DNA from: UBA7236 sp964638865 | GTDB taxonomy: Bacteria > Bacteroidota > Bacteroidia > Chitinophagales > BACL12 | Assembly: GCA_964638865.1 (NCBI GenBank) | Contig: CAZXBG010000040.1 | Coordinates: forward strand, 1 to 28,135 | Length of the DNA: 28,135 nt | Direction: 5' to 3' | In this document: positions 8,745 through 17,467 of the stretch, one piece after another | Numbering within the stretch: position 1 is the stretch's first letter | How the letters are laid out: each line of letters opens with the position of its first letter | Translations under genes and position numbers: made by a program | Notes under the pieces: generated by a model | Seen by the model: only the letters and a program-made list of their open reading frames with translations | Told to the model about the DNA's origin: nothing | Database searches by the model: none

Positions 8745-9149
8745 ATGGAGAATAATACACAGGTAACTTCACGTTTAGGCACAACAGCATATAAAACTTT
8801 ACTCAGCAACGGTCGAACAGAAATAATAGCTGATGAACCAATCGAAGTAGGTGGTTCAGACCTTGGTCCCGCGCCCCGTGAATTACTTTGTATGAGTTTA
8901 GCGGCATGTACTTCCATAACACTTCGTATGTATTCCGTTCAAAAAAAATGGGAGCTTGGGGAAATTAAGGTAGATATTGAAATGGAAAATAAAGAGGATC
9001 ATAGCGTATTTCACAGGAAAATATCCTTTGAAAAAACGGTTACCGAAGAAATGCAAACAAGATTGTTGCTTGTTGCCGATAAATGTCCGGTGCATAAAAT
9101 TTTATCTAAAACAATAAAAATTGATTCGAAACTAATTTCTTATTTATAA
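8745..9149 (+). CDS. OsmC-family thiol peroxidase-like protein
   Basis: 134 residues, cytoplasmic. Both conserved OsmC cysteines are visible: Cys55 in LAACTSITLRMY and Cys114 in ADKCPVHKIL. The usual family fold length is met, and the segment GGSDLGPAPRELLCMSLAAC is typical of the YhfA-like branch. Family knowledge: OsmC/Ohr proteins reduce organic hydroperoxides with a Cys pair, but the YhfA-like branch is poorly characterised, so the substrate is uncertain. The gene ends 2 nt before the truncated haemoglobin start, which implies a shared transcript and a common role in oxygen or peroxide stress. It is divergent from the Bat operon. Confidence 0.85.
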   Translation: MENNTQVTSRLGTTAYKTLLSNGRTEIIADEPIEVGGSDLGPAPRELLCMSLAACTSITLRMYSVQKKWELGEIKVDIEMENKEDHSVFHRKISFEKTVTEEMQTRLLLVADKCPVHKILSKTIKIDSKLISYL

Positions 9150-9151
9150 AA

Positions 9152-9550
9152 ATGGAATCGTTAACCGATATTAAAAACAGATCTGATATTAAAATAATTA
9201 TTGATGCTTTTTACGAAAAAGTAAAACTCGATGATACTATCGGGTTTATTTTTAACGAAATAGCGAAAGTAAATTGGAAAGACCATTTACCGATCATGTA
9301 TGATTTTTGGGAAGCAACGGTATTAGGCACAATTGTGTATACCAGAAATGCGATGGCGCCTCATTTTAAATTAAATGAAAAAGTAAAATTAACATCACAC
9401 CATTTTGATAGATGGCTAAAATTATTTATTGAAACGATAGATAGTTTATTTGCAGGTGTTAATGCAGAAGAAATGAAAAGGAGAGGAAAAAACATCGCCG
9501 CATTAATGCTTTATAAGATGGGAGATGAAAATAAATTAGGTTTAGTTTGA
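9152..9550 (+). CDS. Group III truncated haemoglobin
   Basis: 132 residues, the normal length for a 2/2 globin. Recognisable haem-pocket residues are Phe20-Tyr21 (B9-B10), His45 (E7), Trp53 (E15, eight residues after E7) and Trp88 (G8) within the family signature HFDRWLKLF. The proximal His (F8) is most likely His71 in APHFKL; His83 or His84 is an alternative I cannot exclude by eye. Family knowledge: the Campylobacter jejuni homologue Ctb binds oxygen with high affinity and is linked to nitric oxide and microaerobic physiology. It starts 2 nt after the osmC-type gene, so the two form a small operon. It converges on queD with only 2 nt between stops. Confidence 0.88.
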   Translation: MESLTDIKNRSDIKIIIDAFYEKVKLDDTIGFIFNEIAKVNWKDHLPIMYDFWEATVLGTIVYTRNAMAPHFKLNEKVKLTSHHFDRWLKLFIETIDSLFAGVNAEEMKRRGKNIAALMLYKMGDENKLGLV

Positions 9551-9552
9551 TC

Positions 9553-9960
9553 TTATCCCGGATACTCCACAAAATTATTCTCCGTTTCGTGCAACTGAAT
9601 TTTAATGTCAAATGTTATACCTAAATGATTTCTGAATTTTTCCCAAATCACCTTTGCAATGTTTTCAGCAGTGGGATTTAAATATTTAAAATCAGGAACA
9701 TCCAGATTTAAATTATTGTGATCAAAAGGTTCGATCACTAATAGATTAATGAGATCTTTTACTGTTTTAAGATCAATTACATATCCGGTTTCAGGATTTA
9801 TATCACCTGTTATTTTTACAATTAGCGTGTAGTTGTGCCCATGATAATTGGGATTATTGCATAATCCAAATATACGATTATTTGTCTCCTCGTCCCATTT
9901 CGGATTAAATAACCTGTGTGCGGCATTAAAAGTGGCTCTTCTGCAAACTGTAGTTCTCAT
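9553..9960 (-). CDS. queD: 6-pyruvoyl-tetrahydropterin synthase / 6-carboxy-tetrahydropterin synthase (QueD family)
   Basis: 135 residues from the ATG at 9960; an in-frame TTG at 9987 would add nine residues unlike the family. Zinc-binding histidines are in FNAAHRL and in the pair YHGHNY. The catalytic Cys sits in FGLCNNPNYHGHNY, the catalytic Asp-His in FDHNNLN, and the substrate-anchoring Glu in LHETENN. The CNNPNxHGHNY form is common in Bacteroidota enzymes annotated either as PTPS or QueD. The reaction is on dihydroneopterin triphosphate, leading to tetrahydropterins or to 7-deazaguanine (queuosine/preQ0). No other queuosine gene is in view, so the pathway is not settled. Confidence 0.88.
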   Translation of the reverse strand: MRTTVCRRATFNAAHRLFNPKWDEETNNRIFGLCNNPNYHGHNYTLIVKITGDINPETGYVIDLKTVKDLINLLVIEPFDHNNLNLDVPDFKYLNPTAENIAKVIWEKFRNHLGITFDIKIQLHETENNFVEYPG

Positions 9961-10088
9961 ATAATTACAACAAACAATGAACTGCAAAGTTTGTTAAAAA
10001 AACAGAAATGTTGGTTATTTTATGTTTTTATACTAATTAGATTTTTTCCAAATAACATTTTTGGCTTAATTTTACCGATTAGCGACGA

Positions 10089-10571
10089 ATGGTCAAGGAA
10101 AACACGATACATACCTTTATAGTGCCCTCAATTGATGGCGGAGAGATTGATTTTTCTGCATTTAAGGGAAAAAAAGTGCTTGTGGTGAACACAGCAAGTG
10201 ATTGTGAATTTACTACACAATATCGTCAATTACAGGAGTTATTCACCAATTTTAAAAACAATCTTGTAGTAGTGGGATTTCCCTCTAATAATTTTGGCGA
10301 ACAGGAACCAGGCACCAATAAAGAGATAAGAAATTTTTGCTCCTATCGTTATGGAGTTACCTTTCCACTTGCTGCAAAAAGTGAAGTGATAGGTGAAGCG
10401 ATAAATCCTGTATTTAAATGGCTTAACGAACAGGTGCTTGATGGTGATCTCAATAAATCTATTACCTGGAATTTTCAAAAATTTCTACTAAACGAAGACG
10501 GAAAATTAATTGCTGTATTTCCACCGTCTATGGATCCTATTAATGAGGAATTATTGGGGATGATGAATTAG
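10089..10571 (+). CDS. Glutathione peroxidase-family thiol peroxidase
   Basis: 160 residues. The catalytic tetrad is visible: peroxidatic Cys39 in NTASDCEFTTQY (Cys, not selenocysteine), Gln72 in FGEQEPG, and Trp127-Asn128 in TWNFQKFL. Cys84 in FCSYRYGVTFP is in the position of the resolving Cys of the two-Cys, thioredoxin-dependent members, so thioredoxin rather than glutathione is the more likely reductant. There is no signal peptide, so it is probably cytoplasmic. The motif around Cys39 (SDCEFTTQ) differs from the classical SKCGFTPQ. It is a monocistronic gene divergent from queD across 128 nt, in which I see no convincing promoter match. Confidence 0.9.
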   Translation: MVKENTIHTFIVPSIDGGEIDFSAFKGKKVLVVNTASDCEFTTQYRQLQELFTNFKNNLVVVGFPSNNFGEQEPGTNKEIRNFCSYRYGVTFPLAAKSEVIGEAINPVFKWLNEQVLDGDLNKSITWNFQKFLLNEDGKLIAVFPPSMDPINEELLGMMN

Positions 10572-10762
10572 AATTGAATTTTCTTTGTTCAAATGACACT
10601 AAAAATGCAAGGTTCTGAATTTGAAATTATGTGAAGTGAAAAAAATATTTTTGCTTGCGAAGTTAATTTTCCAACATTCCCTTTTCTCAACTATGCGACC
10701 TTCATGATTTCGCGACAAAAAAAATCCACCGTATCACTTAACTTTATCCCCAAAACGAACTT

Positions 10763-11920
10763 GTGTTTTTTAAAGATGTAACAGGACATATCAAGATCAA
10801 ACAACAACTGATAAAGGCGGTACACGAAAACCGTGTGAGTCACGCCCAGCTGTTTTTAGGGCCGGAGGGATGCGGAAATCTTGTTATGGCATTAGCCTAC
10901 GCACAGTTCATAAATTGTGAAAACAGAACGGAAGATGACTCCTGTGGAAAATGCCCCAACTGTATTAAATCTCAGAAATTTATCCATCCCGATATTCATT
11001 ACACATTTCCTTTTGTTAAAATCGAAAAAGAAAAAAAAGAATTGAGTGCCGATTACATGCCCGAATGGAGAGAGTTTTTGAAAAAAACACCCTATGCAAA
11101 TTACAACCATTGGATTTCAAGCATTGCTGCAGAAAATAAACAGGGAAATATTACTGCAAAAGAGTGCTCCGATATACTGCGTCGTTTAAACATGAAAAAT
11201 TTTGAGGCAACGTATAAAGTTTTAATTCTCTGGTTGCCCGAATTTCTAGAAAAGGAAGGAAACCGATTATTAAAAATAATTGAAGAACCGCCCGATAATA
11301 CTGTTTTTTTGCTTGTTGCCAACGACCAGGAAAGAGTGCTGAATACCATAATGTCGAGATTGCAGATCGTAAAATTCAATCGGCTAACCGATGGTGAAAT
11401 AATTGGATCACTAATGGATAAATTCCATATTCCCGAGGCTCAGGCTAAAAAAATTGCTGCTTTGAGCGATGGCGATTTTAATGAAGCTGCACAACTTGTT
11501 GAAATGCAGGAAGATGGAGAAGGGATTTTGATCAGAGAATGGATGGAAGTTTGTTATCGCCAGAATGTGAAGGGTTTATATGCCTGGAACGACAAATTTG
11601 TAAAACAGGGCAGGGAAAATCAGAAAAATTTCTTTCAATACTGTCTTCACTTTTTCAGGGAGATATTGCTCGTAGAAGCAGGAGCAGCAAGTATTTCAAA
11701 GCTTACAGATGCTGAATTAAAAACAGCTGCAGGGCTCGGTAAGCTGCTCGGAGTAGATAAAATTACCCGAATACTCGAACTGTTTGATAAAAGTATTTAC
11801 TTTGTAGAAAGAAACGTGAATCCAAAAATTTTGATCACTTACGTTTCCATCACCCTTTTAAAACAGTTTCAACCAAATTACAATTACCGTGAACCATTTT
11901 TTGAAAAGTGGTCCATTTAA
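10763..11920 (+). CDS. holB: DNA polymerase III clamp loader, delta' subunit
   Basis: 385 residues with a GTG start (10763-10765) that places FFKDVTGHIKIKQQL exactly at the family N-terminus. The AAA+ fold carries the clamp-loader zinc module: Cys52, Cys61, Cys64 and Cys67. The Walker A motif is degenerate (GPEGCGNL, 33-40: Asn for Lys and Leu for Ser/Thr), as expected for a delta' subunit that does not hydrolyse ATP. The SRC motif is SRL (198-200), keeping the arginine finger. RLLKIIEEPP (168-177) is also typical. Loss of Walker A argues against DnaX tau/gamma. It is followed 12 nt later by the PSP1 gene, a neighbourhood common in Bacteroidota. Confidence 0.9.
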   Translation: MFFKDVTGHIKIKQQLIKAVHENRVSHAQLFLGPEGCGNLVMALAYAQFINCENRTEDDSCGKCPNCIKSQKFIHPDIHYTFPFVKIEKEKKELSADYMPEWREFLKKTPYANYNHWISSIAAENKQGNITAKECSDILRRLNMKNFEATYKVLILWLPEFLEKEGNRLLKIIEEPPDNTVFLLVANDQERVLNTIMSRLQIVKFNRLTDGEIIGSLMDKFHIPEAQAKKIAALSDGDFNEAAQLVEMQEDGEGILIREWMEVCYRQNVKGLYAWNDKFVKQGRENQKNFFQYCLHFFREILLVEAGAASISKLTDAELKTAAGLGKLLGVDKITRILELFDKSIYFVERNVNPKILITYVSITLLKQFQPNYNYREPFFEKWSI

Positions 11921-11932
11921 AAGATATACAAA

Positions 11933-13339
11933 ATGAGTTGTGCAGGATGTTCAGTTGGTTCCAATAGCGGAACCCCTACGGGATGCAAGAGTAACGGGCA
12001 TTGTGCCACCGGAGGATGCAATAAATTAAACACGTATGATTGGTTGCGTTTTCTTCCTGTTCCGGTGGGGCAGGAGTGCAATGTGCACGAAATAAGTTTC
12101 AAAAATGGGATACGCAAGGGCTTTTATGCCAATAAAAATAAGATTGATGTAATGACAGGTGATATGGTTTGCGTAGAAACCGATAGTGGTTTTGATGTAG
12201 GCAGGATCTCCCTTTCCGGTGAATTGGTGAAATTGCAGATGAAAAAACGCAAAGTAAATGCCGACAGTCAGTTTTTACCTATTTTGCGCAAATCGACAGA
12301 AACCGATGTGCAAAAAATGATGGAAGGGCGCGCCATGGAAGGTGCAACGATGCTAAAAGCCAGAAAATTCGCCCGTGAACTCAATCTTGATATGAAGATA
12401 GGGGAAGTAGAGTATCAGGGTGATAAAAGAAAAGCGACATTTTATTATATTGCTGATGATAGAGTGGATTTCAGGGAATTGATAAAATTATATGCAAAGG
12501 AATTCCGAGTTAAAGTAGAGATGCGTCAGATAGGTGCGCGTCAGGAAGCAGGAAAAATTGGCGGATTAGGATCTTGTGGTCGCGAATTATGTTGTTCAAC
12601 ATGGCTTACCGATTTTAAATCTGTAGGAACAAATGCTGCGCGATATCAGAATCTGAGTATCAATCAATCTAAACTATCCGGGCAGTGCGGCAGATTAAAA
12701 TGTTGTTTGAATTATGAGTTGGATACTTACATGGATGCATTACATGAATTTCCAAAAGATGCTGATTTTTTGAAGACGGAAAATGGAGATGCGCGTTTAG
12801 TAAAAACAGATATTTTCAAAAAAATAATGGTGTATGAATACAGTGATGCGAGTAAACAATATGCATTAACTATCGACAAGGTAAAAGAAATTCGCGCCAT
12901 GAATGTGGAGGGAAAAAAACCGGAACATCTGGAAGGCTTAAAAGTGGAAGCCGAACCTGCTAAAAAAGAAGTGGATTATATTAATGTTATTGAACATGTT
13001 AGTTTAAAAACAATAGAAAAAGCAGGCAAGAAGAATAAAAATCCAAACCAAAGAAACCCGAATCAGCGAAATCCAAATCAAAGAAATCCAAACCAAAAAC
13101 CGCAGAATCCGTGGCCTCAAAATCAACAAGACAATAATCCAAACCGGAATAAAAAACCGGAGGATAATGTAAATCCAAATAGAGATAATAAAAATTCGAA
13201 TAATAGGGATAACAGGAATCCGAACAACAGGGATAACAGGAATAATCCCAATCGCAACAACCGGAATAATGCAAACAGAGATAACAGGAATAATCCGAAT
13301 AACAAGGATTCCAATAACAATCCTGAAAATAAAAAATAA
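11933..13339 (+). CDS. ricT: PSP1-domain protein, RicT/YaaT-like, with an Asn-rich C-terminal tail
   Basis: 468 residues. A Cys-rich N-terminus (Cys3, 6, 18, 24, 29) leads into the PSP1 domain. Two diagnostic blocks follow: GLGSCGRELCCSTWL (Cys215, 220, 221) and SGQCGRLKCCLNYE (Cys252, 257, 258). In Bacillus subtilis, RicT joins RicA and RicF in an iron-sulfur complex affecting RNA processing. The extra N-terminal cysteines and the role in Bacteroidota are unexplored as far as I can tell. From about residue 365 the protein becomes a disordered tail built from NPNQR repeats and then N/R/D/P repeats. It lies between holB and gldH, and the stop is 8 nt before the proposed gldH start. Confidence 0.85.
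   Translation: MSCAGCSVGSNSGTPTGCKSNGHCATGGCNKLNTYDWLRFLPVPVGQECNVHEISFKNGIRKGFYANKNKIDVMTGDMVCVETDSGFDVGRISLSGELVKLQMKKRKVNADSQFLPILRKSTETDVQKMMEGRAMEGATMLKARKFARELNLDMKIGEVEYQGDKRKATFYYIADDRVDFRELIKLYAKEFRVKVEMRQIGARQEAGKIGGLGSCGRELCCSTWLTDFKSVGTNAARYQNLSINQSKLSGQCGRLKCCLNYELDTYMDALHEFPKDADFLKTENGDARLVKTDIFKKIMVYEYSDASKQYALTIDKVKEIRAMNVEGKKPEHLEGLKVEAEPAKKEVDYINVIEHVSLKTIEKAGKKNKNPNQRNPNQRNPNQRNPNQKPQNPWPQNQQDNNPNRNKKPEDNVNPNRDNKNSNNRDNRNPNNRDNRNNPNRNNRNNANRDNRNNPNNKDSNNNPENKK
13040..13099 (+). repeat. 15-bp coding repeat (NPNQR) inside the ricT tail
   Basis: Four consecutive units encode Asn-Pro-Asn-Gln-Arg/Lys, at 13040-13054, 13055-13069, 13070-13084 and 13085-13099 (the last with Lys). 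Codons vary between units (AAT/AAC, CCA/CCG, AGA/CGA), so the amino-acid repeat is older than recent slippage. Further looser repeats of the type DNRNPNNR run to about 13335. Confidence 0.85.
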
Positions 13340-13346
13340 ATTTGCT

Positions 13347-13832
13347 TTGAAAAAAGTATTCCTTTTTAATTGTTTAGTATGCACAGCAATATTTTTTTCC
13401 GCTTGTGAACAGTCGCGCGTTTTCGATAAAAACATTTCGCTGGAAAAAGAGGGATGGTTTTATGGTGAAAAAGAAAATTTTGAAGTTTCTGTTCTCGATA
13501 CAGGTATTGCGTACAATTTATATATCAATGTTCGGCATACCGACGAATATCCTTATAACAATCTCTGGCTAAACATGACCACAGTGTTTCCTGACAGCAC
13601 AATACAGGAAAATAAAGTAAGTGTAATTTTATCGGAATCGAATGGGGAGTGGACAGGCACTTGCATTGATGGTATTTGTTTTAATTCCGTGCTCGTTCAA
13701 AGTAATTTTTTACTCGGCCAAAAAGGAAAATATACCATATCACTTGAACAAGATATGCGTATGAATCCGCTTCCTTTTATTTTAAGTATTGGTGTGAAGT
13801 TGGAGAAATTTGGCATCAATGCTACACTATAA
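13347..13832 (+). CDS. gldH: GldH: gliding-motility-associated lipoprotein
   Basis: 161 residues from a TTG at 13347. This start gives LKKVFLFNCLVCTAIFFSACEQ, a lipoprotein signal peptide with lipobox FSAC and acylated Cys20. The ATG at 13269 would overlap ricT by 71 nt and add a non-hydrophobic prefix, so it is unlikely. The body contains the GldH-like stretch YNLYINVRHTDEYPYNNLWL. In Flavobacterium johnsoniae, GldH is a lipoprotein needed for gliding, and gliding shares machinery with the type IX secretion system. This fits the T9SS sorting domains on the sulfatases downstream. It converges on xth across 248 nt that hold only a weak AT-rich hairpin (13890-13905). Confidence 0.85.
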   Translation: MKKVFLFNCLVCTAIFFSACEQSRVFDKNISLEKEGWFYGEKENFEVSVLDTGIAYNLYINVRHTDEYPYNNLWLNMTTVFPDSTIQENKVSVILSESNGEWTGTCIDGICFNSVLVQSNFLLGQKGKYTISLEQDMRMNPLPFILSIGVKLEKFGINATL

Positions 13833-14080
13833 TTGAAATGGATTTTAAATCAAATTATAACTATTGAATAGAGTATTTTGCAATAAATTAAAGACTTATA
13901 TCTTTTTGTACAGAAAATAATTTATCTCAGGCCATTCAAATCCAATTTATTCCGGCTGCAATTTATTAATGTAACCTTGGAAAAAACACAATCGAAAGAC
14001 TCCAATTGATTTTCCTTCCCTAAGACCTCAGCGTTTTTCGAAACCTGTGCGGTCGAGGGCGTAAATTACTTCATTTAACT

Positions 14081-14845
14081 TCACCATTTCATCTCCAACA
14101 GTTGCGGACAATGATCGCTATGCATAGCATCAGGATAGATTTTAGCACTTACAAGATCGTTGGCTAAATTTTCCGAAACTGCGATATAATCAATGCGCCA
14201 TCCTTTATTATTTGCCCTTGCATTTGCACGGTAGCTCCACCAGGTATATTGATGCGGATCTTTATTAAAAAAACGAAGGCTGTCTATATATCCCGAACCG
14301 TAAAAAGTATCCATCCATGCGCGCTCATCCGGTAAAAATCCGGAGCTATTTTTATTTCCCTTAGGATCGTGAATATCTAATGGTGTATGTGCAATATTAT
14401 AATCGCCGCAGATAATTAATTTTTTTCTTTTTTTGTGTACATCTTTTAAATGTGCAGAAATATAATCGAGGAATTGATATTTAACTCCCTGACGCACATC
14501 ACCGGTAGTTCCGGATGGAAAATAAATGGAATAAACGCTTTTATCTCCGTAGTCTGCCCGAATAACTCTGCCTTCAAAATCATAATCCATGTTTCCACAA
14601 CCAATCACTACATTATCGGGTTTTATTTTGGAAAAAATGGCAACTCCGCTGTATCCTTTTTTTGTTGCAGGGTGCCAGTAATGGTGATACCCCATTTGAT
14701 CGAATAGCGAAACATCCAATTGGCCGGGTTCTGCTTTCAATTCCTGAACACAAATTATGTCAAATGCATGTTCGCGAACCCAGTCGAGCCAACCGCGGTT
14801 CATAGCGGCACGAATACCATTCAGATTATAGGTTATGATCTTCAT
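14081..14845 (-). CDS. xth: Exodeoxyribonuclease III (AP endonuclease, ExoA/Xth type)
   Basis: 254 residues with the full exonuclease III/APE1 active site: Asn7 (YNLNGIR), Glu35 (VQELKAE), Tyr108 (SIYFPSG), Asp148 and Asn150 (CGDYNIAHTPLDIHDPKGN), Asp219 (GWRIDYIAV), and Asp244-His245 (MHSDHCP). It cleaves DNA at abasic sites and removes 3' blocks during base excision repair in the cytoplasm. The gene stands alone, convergent with gldH and divergent from the first sulfatase, whose promoter lies in the 77-nt gap between the two starts. I see no clear promoter for xth itself. Confidence 0.95.
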   Translation of the reverse strand: MKIITYNLNGIRAAMNRGWLDWVREHAFDIICVQELKAEPGQLDVSLFDQMGYHHYWHPATKKGYSGVAIFSKIKPDNVVIGCGNMDYDFEGRVIRADYGDKSVYSIYFPSGTTGDVRQGVKYQFLDYISAHLKDVHKKRKKLIICGDYNIAHTPLDIHDPKGNKNSSGFLPDERAWMDTFYGSGYIDSLRFFNKDPHQYTWWSYRANARANNKGWRIDYIAVSENLANDLVSAKIYPDAMHSDHCPQLLEMKW

Positions 14846-14873
14846 TTTAAATTTTTATATCCTTTGCTTAAAA

Positions 14874-14904
14874 TTGTAAAAGTAAACAGGAGTTGGTATC
14901 TTCG
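14874..14904 (+). promoter_or_regulatory. Bacteroidota-type promoter for sulfatase 1
   Basis: A TTG (14874-14876) is followed after 20 nt by TATCTTCG (14897-14904), which matches the -7 consensus TAnnTTTG with one change. Spacing fits the usual 19-21 nt. The start site would fall near 14911, giving a leader of only about a dozen nucleotides before the ATG at 14923. Confidence 0.6.
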
Positions 14905-14922
14905 TCGCGAAATAATACACAA

Positions 14923-17451
14923 ATGCTTAAAAAATTAACTTTTTCTCTGTTATTAACAGGTATTAGCTTGTTAACATTTGCCCAAACTCCCACTCAACCT
15001 TATATCATTTTAATTACCTTGGATGATATGAATACCATGATGGAAGGATACGAATATTTTCCACAGGCAAATACACCTAATATTAATACCTTAGTACAAA
15101 ATGGAACAGTTTTCACCAATGCTAATTGTGCCTCACCAAAATGCGCGCCGGCACGAACTTCTCTTGTTACAGGAAAAGATGTTTTATACACTCAGGTGTA
15201 TGACAACACAAGTTATGCATGTTATAATTTCAGAAAAAATTTTCAGGTAGCTGATGGTAATGGCGAAGTTTATACCTTGCCCGGATATTTAAAAGACAAC
15301 GGTGATTATTACACTTATACTATTGGAAAAGTATTTCATTGTTATGAAGCTTTTTCTGATTATGATTCTGTAACCCCGAATCCTTGTTTAAAATCTCTAT
15401 CGTGGAATAATGCATTTGTTTATGTTGAAGATGATATAATTAATCCTATAGGCGATGCAGCGGATGAAGGAATATTCACCTTAAAATGGGCGCGTCTCGA
15501 CGATACTCTAATTGATTATATGGAAGATGATGTTTCTGTTGACGCTGCTATAGAATTTATAGACGATTTTGCTGCTTTTGGCACTGATGTTACCTGCGGA
15601 AACCCATTCTTTTTAGGTTTAGGAATTAAAAAACCACATGCTCCGTTTTATGTTCCCGAAAGTTTTTTTGGGGAAGATTATGTTGGCGATATTTATGCAG
15701 AACCCTATAATAAACCCTATAATGAACCCTACAATGCATTTCCTTACAACGGACTTTTAATGCCACCTCAACCAAATCCGCGTTGGGCAGATTATGATTC
15801 ATTGAGTTATATGGGCCAATTATTTGCATCCGATAATGAAGCGGAGCTTTTCGATGATTATGGTGCGAGTTTAATTACCCTGCCTGAAATTGAAGCAGGT
15901 ATTAGTGATTCTGAAAGAATTGAAATATTAAATGAAACACAAAGAGCAAATGCGAACATAGCGTATCTCGCAGGTATTAATTTTTTAGATTTTGAATTAG
16001 GAAGATTTTTAACCGCTCTTCAATCACATCCCGAAATTTATAATAATTGTGTAATTATTTTAACGGCAGATCACGGATTTTCTCTTGGTACAAAAAGGCA
16101 CTGGGGTAAATTTTCCATGTGGGAGCCGGATGTGAGAGTTCCGCTGGTATTTGTGGACATGCGAAATCCCGAATATCAGGTTTGCGGAAAAAGCGTAAGC
16201 ACTCTCGATATTTTTCCAACAGTTTTAGACCTAATTGATCTTCCTGAACCAACATTTGCTGCCGGCGGAAGATATCTTGATGGCCATAGTTTTTTACCGC
16301 TTGTAAATAATCCGGAGCTAATGTGGGAGAAACCATCACTGTCCACAGTTAAAACAAAAAATCCGGTTGGCATAGTGAACGACGCATCTTGTTTCCCGCA
16401 ACACAGTATCCGTAATAACCGATTTAAATATATTAAATATCAGACAAATAATGTTCCGCCGCTATTAACCTGCGATGCAGATGCAAGTATCCGTGAAGAA
16501 GAATTATACGATATGGGCGTTAACCGTGAAACAGACCCTTATGAATGGAACAATCTGATTAACGATCCGGCATATGCACCTGTTGTTAATTATATGCATC
16601 AGTTTTTACCCGACAGTGCATTGTATCTTCAAAAGGCATTTATCGTAAATATTGCTAACGCAGGCACCTTACCTTGTTTCCTGAAAAATAACAGCAAAGT
16701 AAAATTACAGGCAACTTTATATAATTCGGAAGGAGTTTTACTAACAGGCGCAGGATATACTTTTAAATGGACAAATAATTTAACAGGTGCAGTATTTACA
16801 GGAAAAAATTACAATTTTAATATGCTTACTGTTTCACCCGCAGTTTATGCGAGCAACGACAGGATATTGTTTTATCTGGAAGTAACAGAAACAGCCACTG
16901 GCGATCTGGTTGCATTTAATACAAGAACATACTTTATTAATAATACAAATACACCTGTTGGTGCTTTTACACTTACTAATGATATTCCTTCATTATCCAC
17001 CTCTATAAATACTTATTCCTTATCAGGAAGTTATACAAATACGTATTGGAATTTTGGTGATGGAAACACATCAGAAGATTATAAGCCCGATACACATTAT
17101 TATACTGCTCCCGGCATATACACAGTTACTAATTATATTCAATACGGAAATGGTTGTTTAAAAAATTATTCTCGCACAGCAAATTTATTGCGGGAAGGTT
17201 TGCCGCAATTCGAATGTGTTTTATATCCTAATCCGGCAAATACACACCTGAATATTACATTGCAAAATGATCTTTTAGATGCTCAAATTCAAATATTAAA
17301 TACATTAGGGCAAGTAGTTTATAGCGATGTTAAAGATTCTCAGAATAGAATGTTACAAATCAATATCGAAAACATTCCAACGGGATCCTATATTTTTGAA
17401 TTGCGTACAGGTAATTTGAATACTCATTCCAAATTTGAAATCGTAAGGTAA
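14923..17451 (+). CDS. Secreted sulfatase 1 of 5 (iduronate-2-sulfatase-like, PKD, T9SS sorting domain)
   Basis: 842 residues from the ATG at 14923, which starts a signal peptide ending TFAQ; the in-frame TTG at 14893 lies on the promoter. Active-site elements: metal ligands Asp34-Asp35, formylglycine Cys74 in CAPAR, Lys136 and His139 in KVFH, His239 in KKPH, Asp383-His384 in ADHGFSLG, and Lys396. The order and the 12-residue DH-to-Lys spacing match human iduronate-2-sulfatase as I recall it. A conserved beta-rich region (with FKWTNNLTG), a PKD domain (YWNFGDG) and a T9SS type A domain (YPNP onward, ending KFEIVR) follow. Predicted to be surface-attached or secreted and to remove sulfate from a sulfated glycan; the substrate is unknown. 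It is most like copy 4. Confidence 0.9.
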   Translation: MLKKLTFSLLLTGISLLTFAQTPTQPYIILITLDDMNTMMEGYEYFPQANTPNINTLVQNGTVFTNANCASPKCAPARTSLVTGKDVLYTQVYDNTSYACYNFRKNFQVADGNGEVYTLPGYLKDNGDYYTYTIGKVFHCYEAFSDYDSVTPNPCLKSLSWNNAFVYVEDDIINPIGDAADEGIFTLKWARLDDTLIDYMEDDVSVDAAIEFIDDFAAFGTDVTCGNPFFLGLGIKKPHAPFYVPESFFGEDYVGDIYAEPYNKPYNEPYNAFPYNGLLMPPQPNPRWADYDSLSYMGQLFASDNEAELFDDYGASLITLPEIEAGISDSERIEILNETQRANANIAYLAGINFLDFELGRFLTALQSHPEIYNNCVIILTADHGFSLGTKRHWGKFSMWEPDVRVPLVFVDMRNPEYQVCGKSVSTLDIFPTVLDLIDLPEPTFAAGGRYLDGHSFLPLVNNPELMWEKPSLSTVKTKNPVGIVNDASCFPQHSIRNNRFKYIKYQTNNVPPLLTCDADASIREEELYDMGVNRETDPYEWNNLINDPAYAPVVNYMHQFLPDSALYLQKAFIVNIANAGTLPCFLKNNSKVKLQATLYNSEGVLLTGAGYTFKWTNNLTGAVFTGKNYNFNMLTVSPAVYASNDRILFYLEVTETATGDLVAFNTRTYFINNTNTPVGAFTLTNDIPSLSTSINTYSLSGSYTNTYWNFGDGNTSEDYKPDTHYYTAPGIYTVTNYIQYGNGCLKNYSRTANLLREGLPQFECVLYPNPANTHLNITLQNDLLDAQIQILNTLGQVVYSDVKDSQNRMLQINIENIPTGSYIFELRTGNLNTHSKFEIVR
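15700..15735 (+). repeat. 12-bp tandem repeat in sulfatase 1 (PYNK/PYNE units)
   Basis: Three 12-bp units encode E/K-P-Y-N in succession (EPYNKPYNEPYN). The other four paralogues have a shorter, degenerate version of the same Pro/Tyr/Asn-rich loop before xMPPQP (MAPQP in copy 4), so copy 1 appears to have expanded it. Confidence 0.75.
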
Positions 17452-17467
17452 TTTTGTTGCCTCAATA

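Noticed and set aside
10763..11920. Clamp-loader gene as dnaX (tau/gamma)
   Set aside because: The Walker A lysine and Ser/Thr are missing, the protein is only 385 residues, and the SRC motif is SRL. These fit delta' instead.
13890..13905. Hairpin AAAGA/TCTTT with T-rich tail between gldH and xth as a terminator
   Set aside because: Only a five-pair AT-rich stem; too weak to report as a terminator.
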